NCBI RefSeq assembly: GCF_900104725.1
Contig: NZ_LT629758.1
Span: 3,162,001 to 3,226,000, forward strand
Source: Actinoplanes derwentensis
GTDB lineage: Bacteria; Actinomycetota; Actinomycetes; Mycobacteriales; Micromonosporaceae
Direction of reading: 5' to 3'
DNA: 64,000 bases
Both the position numbers and the translations under genes were made by a program. The notes beneath the pieces were generated by a model. The model did no database searches, was not told the DNA's origin, and saw only the letters and a program-made list of their open reading frames with translations. Below, piece after piece: positions 16,561-29,406 of this stretch. Position 1 is the stretch's first letter; every line of letters begins with the position of its first letter.

Positions 16561-17877
16561 TCACGCGGGGTGGGTCTCCGGCTCGGCGGGGATGCTGCGG
16601 TCGAGGGTCCAGCGGAGCTGGAAGGTCAGGGCCACCGCCATCAGGGCCGCCGGGATCACGGTGAAGCCGAGCAGCAGGGCCGTGCGGGCGGATGCCGTCT
16701 GGGTCACGGTCTGGCCTTCGGTGGTGGCGGCGAAACCGCCGAGTGCCAGGGCCGCCGAGTAGACGTACGGGCCGATGGCGGTGCCGGTGGCCTCGGTCGC
16801 CGTCCACACACCGGTGTAGGAGCCGGCTCGTGCGGACGCCGCCGCCACCGCGTCGGGGACCATCGAGAACGCGAACAACTGCAGGCCGGCGAAGGCGATC
16901 CCGAGGAAGACCGTGACGATGACGGCCGGGGCCACCCCGTACCTGGAGAGGGGCGCCAGCGAGCCGGCCACGAAGACCGCCTGGGAGATCAGCAGCCCGC
17001 GCTGTTTGCCGATGCGACGCGACACCGCCAGCCAGACCGGGCCGGCGATGACGGCCGGGCCGAGGAACGCACCCATGAAGACCGCGGTCAGCGCCGGGTC
17101 GCCGAAGACGTGTTCGGTGTAGAACGGCAGCGCGGCCAGGAACAGGTGGGTCGTCGTGCCGGTGAACAGGTACGACAGCACGAGTGCCCGGAAGTCCCGG
17201 TCCCGCCAGGCGATCCGGACGTCGGCGAGGGTGGAGTGGGTGTCCGCGTCGGGTGTGCGGATGCCCACCTCGCGGGTGAGCCGCCGGACCCCGGTGACGG
17301 CGACCAGTCCGGACACCACCATCGCCCCGGACAGCAGTAGTGCCATCCGGGTGTAGTCGCCGCGCCCACCGGCCGCCACCAGCGCGGGCGCGGCGACTCC
17401 CGCGCCGAGCAGTCCGAGGGTCAGGAACAACATCCGGAACATGAAGACCCGGGTGCGTTCGTGATAGCCGACCCGCAGATCGGACGGCGTGGTCAGGTAG
17501 GGCACCTGGAAGCAGGCGAAGAGCAGGTTCCCGGCGATGAACCAGCCGCCGACCCACAGCGCCGCGGAGGCTCCGGACAGACCGGCGGGGACGGTGAACA
17601 TCCCGGTCATGGCGACCGCGAGCAGCAGGCCGAACCGCAGCAGGCCGAGCCGGTGCCCGGTACGGCGGGCGGCGGCGTCGGAACGGCTGCCGAGGTAGGG
17701 GTGCACGATCACGTCGATGATCTTCGGCAGCAGCAGGGTCAGGCCGGCCAGCAGCGGCGGGACACCGAGCGTGTGGGTGAGGAAGTAGAGCAGCAGGAGG
17801 CCGGGGACGGTGACCCAGACACCCATCCCGACGGATCCGGTGGCGTACGCGACCAGGTCGCCGCGCCGCACCGTCAC
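16561..17877 (-). CDS. MFS transporter, GPH/MFS_2-like
   Basis: A 438-residue integral membrane protein with about 12 TM segments. The start (GDLVAYATGSVGMGVWVTVPGLLLLYFLT) and the loop LGSRSDAAARRTGHRLGLL are typical of the glycoside-pentoside-hexuronide:cation symporter (MFS_2) family, which includes melibiose-type sugar symporters but also carriers of other solutes. Its GTG start overlaps the TGA stop of the SDR gene (GTGA), showing translational coupling. It is the last gene of a three-gene operon with a flavin monooxygenase and an SDR, so the cargo is probably the operon's substrate or product. Confidence 0.85.
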   Translation of the reverse strand: MTVRRGDLVAYATGSVGMGVWVTVPGLLLLYFLTHTLGVPPLLAGLTLLLPKIIDVIVHPYLGSRSDAAARRTGHRLGLLRFGLLLAVAMTGMFTVPAGLSGASAALWVGGWFIAGNLLFACFQVPYLTTPSDLRVGYHERTRVFMFRMLFLTLGLLGAGVAAPALVAAGGRGDYTRMALLLSGAMVVSGLVAVTGVRRLTREVGIRTPDADTHSTLADVRIAWRDRDFRALVLSYLFTGTTTHLFLAALPFYTEHVFGDPALTAVFMGAFLGPAVIAGPVWLAVSRRIGKQRGLLISQAVFVAGSLAPLSRYGVAPAVIVTVFLGIAFAGLQLFAFSMVPDAVAAASARAGSYTGVWTATEATGTAIGPYVYSAALALGGFAATTEGQTVTQTASARTALLLGFTVIPAALMAVALTFQLRWTLDRSIPAEPETHPA

Positions 17878-18695
17878 GAGTTCCTGCTGACGACCCCGGC
17901 CGCCAGCGAGGAGTCGTGGAACGCTCCGGACCGGACCCGGCCGGCCAGGGTCCGGGCGACGATCCGATCGGTGAGTGCGGGCAAATGCCGGGCCAGGAAG
18001 AACTCGACGGCACCGCGCCGGGTGGTGGCCAGGTCACGGTACGGACGGTGGCTCAGGGCGGCCCGGAGCACCGTGTCGACCACACCGTCCAGCGGCTCGT
18101 ACCGGCTCAGGCCCTCCAGCGAGAGCCCGGCCGCCGCGGTGGAGGCGTGGATCGGGCTGCGCACCGCGGAGGGGTACACGCAGGTCACGCCGACATGAGT
18201 GCCGATCTCCAGGCGCAGTGCGTCGGCGTACGCCACCAATGCTCTTTTCGAGGCGCCGTAGCCGGCCGCCAGTGGCAACTGCATGACCGCCATCCGGGAG
18301 CTGAGCATCACGATCCGGCCGCGGGAGGCGACCAGCGGGCCGACGCAGGCGGCGGTGACACGCCAGGTGCCGAGCAGGTTGATGTCGAGCTGGCGGCGGA
18401 CCTCGTCGCCGGGTGGCAGTTCGGCGGGTGCCGGGCCGCCGACTCCGGCGTTGTTGACCAGCAGGTCGAGGCCGCCGAGCAGGTCGGTGGCCTCGGTGAC
18501 GGCCGCGGGCACGGCGGTGTCGTCGGTGATGTCACAGGGCAGCACTTCGACCGGGTCGTTGACGCGGGGTGCCACGTCGAGACCGACGACGCGGGCGCCG
18601 AGCCGGTCGAACCGGGTGCAGACGGCCCGGCCGAACGTCCCGGACGCGCCGGTGACCAGGACTCGCATACCGCGGGGGTCACGGCGGGTGTTCAT
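17874..18695 (-). CDS. Short-chain dehydrogenase/reductase
   Basis: A 273-residue NAD(P)-dependent oxidoreductase. Rossmann start VLVTGASGTFGRAV (TGxxxGxG class), the stabilising NNAG (LLVNNAGVGG), and the catalytic Ser with Y-x3-K (YGASK). The upstream GTG at 18728 is unlikely: the ATG at 18695 has GAGGAG at good spacing. Gene order FMO (25 bases upstream), SDR, MFS points to stepwise oxidation of an imported or exported small molecule. The C-terminal tail beyond the SDR core (ARHLPALTDRIVARTL) is slightly long for the family. Confidence 0.88.
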   Translation of the reverse strand: MNTRRDPRGMRVLVTGASGTFGRAVCTRFDRLGARVVGLDVAPRVNDPVEVLPCDITDDTAVPAAVTEATDLLGGLDLLVNNAGVGGPAPAELPPGDEVRRQLDINLLGTWRVTAACVGPLVASRGRIVMLSSRMAVMQLPLAAGYGASKRALVAYADALRLEIGTHVGVTCVYPSAVRSPIHASTAAAGLSLEGLSRYEPLDGVVDTVLRAALSHRPYRDLATTRRGAVEFFLARHLPALTDRIVARTLAGRVRSGAFHDSSLAAGVVSRNS

Positions 18696-18720
18696 CTCGG
18701 GGCTCCTCGGGCGATCTCGG

Positions 18721-19938
18721 CTAGACACTGATCGAAGCTAGATACTGATCGAAGTCGATGCGCAGGTGCGGGCGGCCGTGTTCGCCCCACCGGTCGACGG
18801 CGGCGCGCAGTGCCCGGTCGGCGTCGCGTTTCCGATCGGCGGCGGACGGAAGATCAACGGCCTTGCTGAGGTAGGCCGCGGCAAGCTTGCCCTGTGCCTC
18901 GACCACCGGAAAAGCTGATCCGGTGGACTGCATCAGGCCGACGAACGCCAGCGTCGGGTCGTCCAGGTGGAAGACCCGCCGGTAAAGTGGCAGCCGTTCC
19001 GGGTCGGGCCCGAGCCAGCGCTCGGACAGGAACGGGATGTGCACCCGATAGCCGGTGGCCCACACGATCAGGTCGACGCTCTCGCTGTCACCGTCGGTGA
19101 ACACCACCCGGTCGCGGTCCAGGCGTTCGAGACCCGGCCGGGGCAGCACCTCACCGTGCGTGAGCCGGTGCAGGATGGTGTCACTGACCGTCGGGTGGTT
19201 CTGCAGCAGCCCACCGGCGGGCGCGGGCAGCCCATAGCGTTGCGGAGTGCCGACCGCCAGCCGCAGCATGGTCTCGGCGATCCGCTGCCGCAGCCGCCAG
19301 GGCAGGCCGGCGAGTGCGGCAGCGGTCGCGTCGGCCGGGCGCCCGAACAGGTACTTCGGCACGATGTGCACGCCGTGCCGGGCGGAGAGCAGGACCGGAC
19401 CGCGGGCGGTGTACGAGGCGTCCACGGCGATGTCCATGGCGGAGTTGCCCATCCCCACCACCAGCACCCGCCGGTCCCGGAAGACATCGGCGGTCCGGTA
19501 GTCGTGGGCGTGCATCTGCACCCCGTCGAACGTCCCCGGACAGCTGGGCTGCCGCGGATACCAGTTGTGACCGTTGGCGACGATCACCGCGTCGTGACGT
19601 TCGCCGTCGACCGTCCACCCGGCTTCGTCCCGTTCCACCCGGTCGACGCGGTGACCGAACCGGATGTGCTGGAGCAGCCCGAACTTGTCCGCGTAGTCGG
19701 CCAGATAACCGGCGACCCGTTCGGCCGACGGATAGTCCGGCCAGTCCGCGGGCATCGGGAAGTCGGCGAACTCGGTGCGCCCCTTGCTGGTGTTCAGATG
19801 CAGCGAGGCGTAGGTGTCGGTCCACAGCCCACCGGGCCGGTCGCCGCGTTCGTAGCCGACCGCCTCGCAGCCGGCGTCGAGCAGCGCCTTGACCGTGGCC
19901 AGCCCGGCGGCACCCGCGCCGATCACGGCGACACGCAT
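18721..19938 (-). CDS. Flavin-containing monooxygenase
   Basis: A 405-residue flavoprotein. FAD-binding VAVIGAGAAGLATV at the N-terminus; NADPH-binding GMGNSAMDI in the middle; a class-B-like fingerprint region around GHNWYPRQPS; and the C-terminal ATGYRVHIPF. It would catalyse an NADPH- and O2-dependent N-, S- or Baeyer-Villiger-type oxygenation. The frame stays open far upstream, but the ATG at 19938 starts exactly at the FAD motif. It is first in the FMO-SDR-MFS operon and divergent from the PucR regulator (121 bases between starts). Confidence 0.88.
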   Translation of the reverse strand: MRVAVIGAGAAGLATVKALLDAGCEAVGYERGDRPGGLWTDTYASLHLNTSKGRTEFADFPMPADWPDYPSAERVAGYLADYADKFGLLQHIRFGHRVDRVERDEAGWTVDGERHDAVIVANGHNWYPRQPSCPGTFDGVQMHAHDYRTADVFRDRRVLVVGMGNSAMDIAVDASYTARGPVLLSARHGVHIVPKYLFGRPADATAAALAGLPWRLRQRIAETMLRLAVGTPQRYGLPAPAGGLLQNHPTVSDTILHRLTHGEVLPRPGLERLDRDRVVFTDGDSESVDLIVWATGYRVHIPFLSERWLGPDPERLPLYRRVFHLDDPTLAFVGLMQSTGSAFPVVEAQGKLAAAYLSKAVDLPSAADRKRDADRALRAAVDRWGEHGRPHLRIDFDQYLASISV

Positions 19939-19985
19939 CGACGTTCTCCCACCGAGGTTGTAGTGATTGCCAAACCGTAGGGCCC

Positions 19986-20000
19986 GGCAGCCGGGCTGCC
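19986..20000. promoter_or_regulatory. Inverted repeat GGCAGCC-G-GGCTGCC
   Basis: A perfect 7+1+7 dyad in the divergent region between the FMO operon and the PucR gene, nearer the FMO side. It is a candidate operator for the PucR regulator. Confidence 0.4.
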
Positions 20001-20031
20001 CATGGTGTGGCGTACGCCGTTGGGCCCGGAG

Positions 20032-20049
20032 GTTGTGGGCCACCACAAC
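20032..20049. promoter_or_regulatory. Inverted repeat GTTGTGG-N4-CCACAAC
   Basis: A perfect 7+4+7 dyad immediately upstream of the PucR start, a place typical for autoregulation. Position may be off by one base. Confidence 0.45.
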
Positions 20050-20059
20050 GGGCGGCAGC

Positions 20060-21133
20060 ATGTCGGTCATGACTGCTGACGGCTGGACCGCCGTGGTCGA
20101 CCTCATCGAACGGGTGATGGTCGACGAGGATCTGCTGCCGTCGGTGGTCTCCGGGGTCCGCGCGAACGTGCGGGAGGTCGCGGTGCTGCCGCCGTCGGAC
20201 ATCGCCGGGCACACCAGAGCGCTGCTCACCGCGGCGACCCGGGCCCTGGCGGCCCGGCGTGGTCCGACCGAGGCCGAGTTGTCGTTCGTGGCGGAACTGG
20301 GTGTCACCCGGGCCCGGCAGGGCGTCCCGATCGAGGCGGTGCTCGGCGCCATCCACGTGGCCGAGCGGGCGATCTGGGCGCGGGCCCGGGAGGTGGCCCG
20401 CGCCGAAGGGGTGGACGCGGACCGGCTGCTGGACGCGCGGGAACTGTACGACGACTGGGCCGACGCGGTCCGGTCCCGGCTGATCACCGCGCACCGCACC
20501 ACGAAGGCGACCGCCGATCCCCGGCCCCGGGACGCGGCGATCCTGCGCCGACTGATGCAGGGCGGGTCGTCGGCGGCGCTCGCCGTCGCCGAGGCGGGCC
20601 TGCCGGCCAACGGCCGGCTGTGGGTGCTGGTCGCCCGGCCGGGTTTCGACGAGCGGTACCCGCTGTGCGCGATCGTCGACGACCTGTTCGTCGCGGTCTC
20701 CGCCCGGATGCCCACGGCCCGCGCGACCGCCGGGCTCGCCGGTCCCGCGGAACCCGACCAGCTGGCCCCGGCCCGGAACCTGGCCCTGGCCGCCCTGACC
20801 ACCGCCGAGTCGACCGGCCGGACCGGGATCGTGCACATCGCCGACGTGGCCTGGCAGGCGGCTCTCACCGACCGGACGGACCTGGCCGGGGCACTGCTGG
20901 ACCGGCATCAGCGGGCCCGCGCCACCCTCGGGCCGAACGCCGAACCGGTGGCCCGGGCCGTCCTGGCCTGGCTGGACAGCGACCGGGACGTCACCGCCGC
21001 CGGGGCGAGCCTGTTCGTGCACCCGAACACGGTGCGCAACCGGGTCCGGCGGTTCGCCGAGGTGACCGGCGTCGACCCGGCCGGCCCGAACGCCTGGTGG
21101 CTGTGCCGGACCTGGCTACGGGAGGCCACATGA
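20060..21133 (+). CDS. PucR-type HTH transcriptional regulator
   Basis: A 357-residue regulator. The C-terminal HTH_30 is plain (AAGASLFVHPNTVRNRVRRFAEVTG, about 308-332); the middle has a CdaR/GGDEF-like fold (LWVLVARPGFDERYPLCAIVDDLFVAV). The N-terminal helical part (LVDLIERVMVDEDLLPSVVSG... to IWARAREVARAEGVD) is a RsbRD-like N-terminal module seen in some PucR proteins. The open frame continues upstream to a TTG at 19967, but the ATG is preferred on fold grounds. It probably controls the divergent FMO-SDR-MFS operon. Its stop overlaps the next gene's start by 4 bases. Confidence 0.85.
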   Translation: MSVMTADGWTAVVDLIERVMVDEDLLPSVVSGVRANVREVAVLPPSDIAGHTRALLTAATRALAARRGPTEAELSFVAELGVTRARQGVPIEAVLGAIHVAERAIWARAREVARAEGVDADRLLDARELYDDWADAVRSRLITAHRTTKATADPRPRDAAILRRLMQGGSSAALAVAEAGLPANGRLWVLVARPGFDERYPLCAIVDDLFVAVSARMPTARATAGLAGPAEPDQLAPARNLALAALTTAESTGRTGIVHIADVAWQAALTDRTDLAGALLDRHQRARATLGPNAEPVARAVLAWLDSDRDVTAAGASLFVHPNTVRNRVRRFAEVTGVDPAGPNAWWLCRTWLREAT

Positions 21134-21864
21134 CCGCCGCCGGGCGACGTCATCGCGCGGATCTCGTCGTCGCCGGTGTCGCCGTGGTCATCTTCCTGAT
21201 CATCGCCGTCACCGTCCCGTACCGCCGGTGTTCGAACGCGGTGCCGTGCGATCCCGAACCGGTGGCGTCGTTCGCGATCAGCCTGCTCCCGGCAGTGGTG
21301 GTGATGACGTTCATCCACCGCTGGGCGGCCGCGGTCACGGCTGTGCTGTGCGCGATCGCGTGGCCGATCGCCAACCACGTCGACGACTCCGAGATGGGCT
21401 GGCGGGCGCTGCTGCCGATCGCCCTCGCGGTGACGGCGGTCGCGGTGGCCCGGCAACGCGACGACAGGCCGAGACGGCCGCGGGCCGGCACGCTGGTCGC
21501 CGGTTCTCTGCTGCTGATCGGGACGCTCGCCGGGATCGCCGCGACGTTGCAACGGCAACAGCAGGTCACCGCGCAGGAGGCCGCCTCCACCTCGCTCACC
21601 GCGGTGGCCCGCGCACACCTCGACGACTCCACCCTGACCGTCGAACTGCCGGACGGCACCCGGTGGAACGTGAAGGTGCTGTCCGCCAGCGACTACCCGA
21701 TCGGCACACCGGTGGAGTTGCTCGTCGACGACGACGGGCTACGGCAGCTGCGCAGCGAACCCTACGACATCTCCTTCTCCCTGCTGCTGCCCTTGGTCAT
21801 CGGGGCCGGCGCCGGGGTGGCGCTGATAGCTCGGGCCGCCCCACACCGCCGGCTCCCCCGGTGA
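21130..21864 (+). CDS. Membrane protein coupled to the PucR regulator
   Basis: A 244-residue protein starting at the ATGA overlap with the regulator. Segments: VVIFLIIAVTVPY (TM1), SFAISLLPAVVVMTF (TM2), AAVTAVLCAIAW (TM3), LLPIALAVTAVAV (TM4), LVAGSLLLIGTLAGIA (TM5), a soluble loop of about 80 residues with a small beta-like domain (DSTLTVELPDGTRWNVKVLSASDYPIGTPVELLVDDDG, quoted in part), and TM6 near the end. The soluble domain resembles OB/NfeD-like folds only loosely. No function is recognised; tight coupling suggests the membrane protein and the regulator act together. Confidence 0.65.
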   Translation: MTAAGRRHRADLVVAGVAVVIFLIIAVTVPYRRCSNAVPCDPEPVASFAISLLPAVVVMTFIHRWAAAVTAVLCAIAWPIANHVDDSEMGWRALLPIALAVTAVAVARQRDDRPRRPRAGTLVAGSLLLIGTLAGIAATLQRQQQVTAQEAASTSLTAVARAHLDDSTLTVELPDGTRWNVKVLSASDYPIGTPVELLVDDDGLRQLRSEPYDISFSLLLPLVIGAGAGVALIARAAPHRRLPR

Positions 21865-21894
21865 TTCCAGCCGATCGCACGGCACGGAGAGGCG

Positions 21895-22587
21895 TCAGGG
21901 GCGGCGCAGGCGCAGGGCTACGAAGCTCGGGCGATCGGTGAGCCGCTCGTAGCGTTCCGGGTTCACGGCCCGGAGCGCCTCGACGGCCTTCGGCTCGACC
22001 AGCCGCTCCAGCACGAACCCGGCGGCCAGCACCTCGGTCATCAGGGATTCCAGGGTCATCCGCTGGAAGCGCATGCTGATCCCGTCGGCCATCGGCATCT
22101 CGACCCAGCTCTCATCGAAGTACGACCCGCCGAAGTATCGCCAGTCCGACACCGGATGTGTCGTCGACAGCACGAACCATCCGCCGGGCCGCAACACCCG
22201 GCGCACCTCGCCGAGGAACCGGGCCCGGTCGGTCAGGTGATGCAGCACCAGCGCGCAGACGACGCCGTCGAACGAGGCGTCGGCAGCGAACTCCAGCGGG
22301 GTGTCCAGGTCGTGCTGCCGGACTTCCGCACGCTCGCCGAGCAGCGCGCGGGCGTGCCCGGCCAGCGTCGCGCTGCCGTCCACCGCCACCACTTCGGCGC
22401 CTCGGCCGACCAACTCGGCCGCATGGTGCCCGGCGCCGCAACCGGCGTCCAGGATCCGGAGAGCGGCGACATCACCGGCGAGCGCCAGCACGGCCGGCCG
22501 GTCCGTGTAGGCGTTGTGCGGACCCTCGGCGGCGTGCGCCGCGAACACGTCGCCGGCTTGGTCGTGGTACGCGTGGGCAGCGGGCAT
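21895..22587 (-). CDS. Class I SAM-dependent methyltransferase
   Basis: A protein of about 230 residues with the SAM-binding motif I LDAGCGAGHHA, motif II acidic residue in VVAVDGSA, and the post-motif GGWFVLSTTHP. This is the UbiE/Methyltransf_11 type, acting on a small molecule. The ATG at 22587 (MPAAHAYHDQAG) starts at the usual N-terminus; an extension to 22623 is possible. It is divergent from the cholesterol oxidase. No pathway can be assigned. Confidence 0.82.
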   Translation of the reverse strand: MPAAHAYHDQAGDVFAAHAAEGPHNAYTDRPAVLALAGDVAALRILDAGCGAGHHAAELVGRGAEVVAVDGSATLAGHARALLGERAEVRQHDLDTPLEFAADASFDGVVCALVLHHLTDRARFLGEVRRVLRPGGWFVLSTTHPVSDWRYFGGSYFDESWVEMPMADGISMRFQRMTLESLMTEVLAAGFVLERLVEPKAVEALRAVNPERYERLTDRPSFVALRLRRP

Positions 22588-22777
22588 CCGGACAGCCTGC
22601 CCGGACGGTGGCACGGCCCGCAACCCGGGCGAGTCAGCCTGAGGCAGGTGCCCGTCTCAGCGCCCGAGGCGTCTGATCATTATCGGCCGCCACGGCGACT
22701 CCCCCGGCTAGACATCGAACACTGGCGATATGACCTGAACGCGTTCTATGCCAATGGATTCCGGCGCGAAACGATGA

Positions 22778-24385
<1,608 letters not shown>

Positions 24386-24400
24386 GCACCCCGGCCAGGC

Positions 24401-24424
24401 GGCCGGTCCCTCACGGGGCCGGCC
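24401..24424 (+). terminator. Hairpin after choA
   Basis: A stem of 10 pairs (one mismatch) around the loop TCAC, 16 bases after the choA stop. There is no long T tail, as usual in high-GC actinomycetes. Confidence 0.6.
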
Positions 24425-24472
24425 GGGTCGCGAGGCTTGAGCGGCGCAAGAGGTGGGCATCAGGCTGGGAGT

Positions 24473-24491
24473 CACCGGAATCGATCCGGTG
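24473..24491 (-). terminator. Hairpin CACCGGA-N5-TCCGGTG after GH30 gene
   Basis: A perfect 7-pair stem 24 bases past the stop of the minus-strand GH30 gene; a likely terminator or transcript-end stabiliser. Confidence 0.5.
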
Positions 24492-24514
24492 CCGGAGGGG
24501 AGCTGGCCCGGATC

Positions 24515-26194
24515 TCAGAGCGTCAGTACGACAGTGGAGATGCTGCGGGCCGGGACGTCGACGGTGACCTGGCTGCCGTTGACGCTTGTCGTCTGGGCGG
24601 CCGCGTTCGCGGTTCGCGAGGTGAGGTAATGCTCGGCCCGGGTGAGGTTCTGCGGCGCCTGGAGAACCGCGCCACCGACGGCGCTGGACGACCGGTTGAG
24701 CAGCACCAGCGTGATCTTCCCGCCACCCTGATAGGCGGTTACCTCCAGCGGCGACGCCTTGTTGCTCTTGGTCAGGGCGATCCGCTGGTAACCGGGGCGG
24801 ACGTACTTCGAGAACTGGGCGAACGCGTACCCGCGTTTGAGCGGAGCCCCGGCGGTGGTGCCGTAGACGGACTCGCCGTCTCCGATGAACGAGTAGTAGC
24901 GCTTGCCGTACCACCAGATGTAGGCGCTCCAGTTGGACTCCATCGACTTGTGCACGGTGCGCATGATGTCGTCGAGGGTCTCGTTCCAGACCGTCTGGTT
25001 GGCCGGGTCGCCCCAGATGTTGGAGCCGCTGCCGTCGGCCGCGTGCAGGTTCCATTCGGTCATCCACACCGGCTTGCCGTGCTGGGCGGCGAGGGAGTAC
25101 GGGCCGAGCCGCCCGGAGGCCTCGGTGCCGTAGAGGTGACCGCCGATGTAGCCGATGTTGCCGCGGGCGGTCGTGTCGTTGAGGGCCGGGTCGGTGTAGC
25201 CGTAGTTCAGGTTCACCGCCTCGGCGACCATCAGCTTGGTGTTCTGCACCTTGGCGCCCTGATCACGGACGAAGTCCCGCAGTTCGGTGCCGCTCCAGTC
25301 CATCGAGTCGTAGTCGGGGTGCCAGTCCGGCTCGTTCTGGACCGAGGTGACGTCGACGGGCACACCCTGGCCACGCATGTACTGGACGTAGCTGTTGAGG
25401 TGACCGGCGTAGTCGTCGTAGTAGTCGGTCTTGAGTTTGCCGCCGTTGATCCGGCTGTTGTTGGTCTTCCACGCCGCCGGTGCGGTCCACGGCGAGGCGA
25501 GGATCTTGACCCCGGAGCCGTACGACTTCGCCGTCTTCAGGGCGTTGACCTGGGTTCCCCACTCGCCGGAGACCGGGGAGACACCGGTCCGCACGATCGA
25601 CAGACCGAGCTGGCCGGCCCCGAGTCCCACCAGTGTCTGCGTCTCGGCCGTCGACCAGGCGCTGCCCCAGATCGACACCGCGGCCCCGAACCCGTCGACC
25701 GTCTGGTACTTGGTCGCGGTGTTCACCGTGATGTCCGCCGCCGCCGAGGGCCCGGTACTGGGAGTGGTGCTGGGAGAACCGCTGGGACTCGGTGTGGTGC
25801 CGCCGGTGCAGGCCACCCCGTTGACGGCGAAATTCACCGGCGCCGGGTTGCTGCCGGTCCACGAGCCGTTGAAGCCGAACGAGGCGGTTCCGCCGGTCGC
25901 GATCGCGGCGTTGTACTCGACGTTCCTGGCGGTGACCGCGGTCCCGGTCTGGGGCACCGTCGCGTTCCACGCCTGCGTGACGGTCTGCCCCGCGCCGTAG
26001 GACCAGGTCAGGTTCCAGCCGGTGAGCGGGTCACCGAGGTTGGTGATCGTCACGTCGGCGCCGAAGCCGCCCTGCCACTGCGACGACACGGTGTATTTCA
26101 CCGCGCAACCGGCGGCCGCGGCACCGGCCGGCAAGGCCACGGCGACGGCCGCCGCGGCCACGGCGACGGTGCCGGCCGAGATGAGTCTTCTCAT
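24515..26194 (-). CDS. Secreted CBM2-GH30 xylanase (glucurono-/endo-xylanase type)
   Basis: A 559-residue secreted enzyme: signal peptide (RRLISAGTVAVAAAA...), CBM2 (about 35-140), Ser/Thr/Pro linker, and a GH30 catalytic domain with side beta-domain (about 165-559). The acid/base Glu is in VQNEPDW and the nucleophile Glu in MTEWNLHA. GYAFAQFSKYVRPGYQRI and the C-terminal ISTVVLTL are typical. Xylan backbone hydrolysis is likely; specificity for glucuronic-acid branches is possible but not shown. RBS AGGAG precedes the ATG at 26194; the frame is open further upstream but the signal peptide fixes the start. It follows the GH10 gene on the same strand. Confidence 0.9.
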   Translation of the reverse strand: MRRLISAGTVAVAAAAVAVALPAGAAAAGCAVKYTVSSQWQGGFGADVTITNLGDPLTGWNLTWSYGAGQTVTQAWNATVPQTGTAVTARNVEYNAAIATGGTASFGFNGSWTGSNPAPVNFAVNGVACTGGTTPSPSGSPSTTPSTGPSAAADITVNTATKYQTVDGFGAAVSIWGSAWSTAETQTLVGLGAGQLGLSIVRTGVSPVSGEWGTQVNALKTAKSYGSGVKILASPWTAPAAWKTNNSRINGGKLKTDYYDDYAGHLNSYVQYMRGQGVPVDVTSVQNEPDWHPDYDSMDWSGTELRDFVRDQGAKVQNTKLMVAEAVNLNYGYTDPALNDTTARGNIGYIGGHLYGTEASGRLGPYSLAAQHGKPVWMTEWNLHAADGSGSNIWGDPANQTVWNETLDDIMRTVHKSMESNWSAYIWWYGKRYYSFIGDGESVYGTTAGAPLKRGYAFAQFSKYVRPGYQRIALTKSNKASPLEVTAYQGGGKITLVLLNRSSSAVGGAVLQAPQNLTRAEHYLTSRTANAAAQTTSVNGSQVTVDVPARSISTVVLTL

Positions 26195-26298
26195 GAGATC
26201 GCTCCTGGTGTGGTGACAGCGAACCGGTTGACGGCGACGGCTCCACCGAGGGCCCGGGTGGTGGCTAACAGGACTGTGCTGAGCACGGGGCGACTCCC

Positions 26299-26312
26299 CG
26301 GGAGCGTTCCGG
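26299..26312. promoter_or_regulatory. Degenerate CebR-like box CGGGAGCGTTCCGG
   Basis: Matches about 10 of 14 positions of the CebR operator (TGGGAGCGCTCCCA). It lies about 105 bases upstream of the GH30 gene and partly overlaps the hairpin after the GH10 gene. Weak evidence; listed because a better copy lies upstream of the neighbouring GH62 gene. Confidence 0.3.
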
Positions 26313-26344
26313 CGGCCCCGGCCGCAAACCGGGCCGGGGCCGCC
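26311..26344 (-). terminator. Perfect 13-pair hairpin between GH10 and GH30 genes
   Basis: Arms at 26311-26323 and 26332-26344 are fully complementary around an 8-base loop. It lies 15 bases after the stop of the GH10 gene and should end the GH62-GH10 transcript, or hold GH30 expression to a lower level. Confidence 0.75.
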
Positions 26345-26358
26345 GAACCGGTGTGGAC

Positions 26359-29129
<2,771 letters not shown>

Positions 29130-29218
29130 GATCTTCTCCGGGGATTGGGTATGGCGACGGATTCGACCGCGGGGAACGATCGTTTCGCCGGTGTTAACAG
29201 CCGCCTTTTCGCATGCTA

Positions 29219-29232
29219 CGGGAGCGCTCCCA
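29219..29232. promoter_or_regulatory. CebR/CelR-type operator CGGGAGCGCTCCCA
   Basis: Matches 13 of 14 positions of the cellobiose-responsive CebR/CelR box (TGGGAGCGCTCCCA) known from Streptomyces and Thermobifida. It is 90 bases upstream of the CBM2-GH62 gene. The GH62-GH10 operon is probably repressed unless cellobiose or a related oligosaccharide is present. No LacI-family regulator gene is in the window. Confidence 0.75.
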
Positions 29233-29361
29233 GTCGCTCAATGAATCGTCCGGCGACTAAATCGACCCGGGCCGCGTAACAGTTTCTCGCCGACGTTTTC
29301 CGCCCGCTGAACGGCAGTCAGGCGCGGGTGACGCCGCCGGCGTCGGCGGCTGTGGACGCCA

Positions 29362-29392
29362 CGAGCCGCCCAGCGGACGGCTGGGCGGCTCG
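29362..29392 (-). terminator. Perfect 13-pair hairpin after the ricin-GH62 gene
   Basis: Arms at 29362-29374 and 29380-29392 are fully complementary (loop GGACG), 15 bases past the stop of the minus-strand ricin-GH62 gene. This separates it from the GH62-GH10 operon downstream. Confidence 0.8.
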
Positions 29393-29406
29393 CGGTCGTG
29401 CCGGGG

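Noticed and set aside
19939..20868. N-terminal extension of the flavin monooxygenase
   Set aside because: It would overlap the PucR gene; the FAD motif starts exactly at the ATG at 19938.
24465..24500. Possible tRNA T-arm (stem with loop ATCGATT on the minus strand)
   Set aside because: No acceptor, anticodon or D arm can be built around it; it is better read as a terminator hairpin of the GH30 gene.
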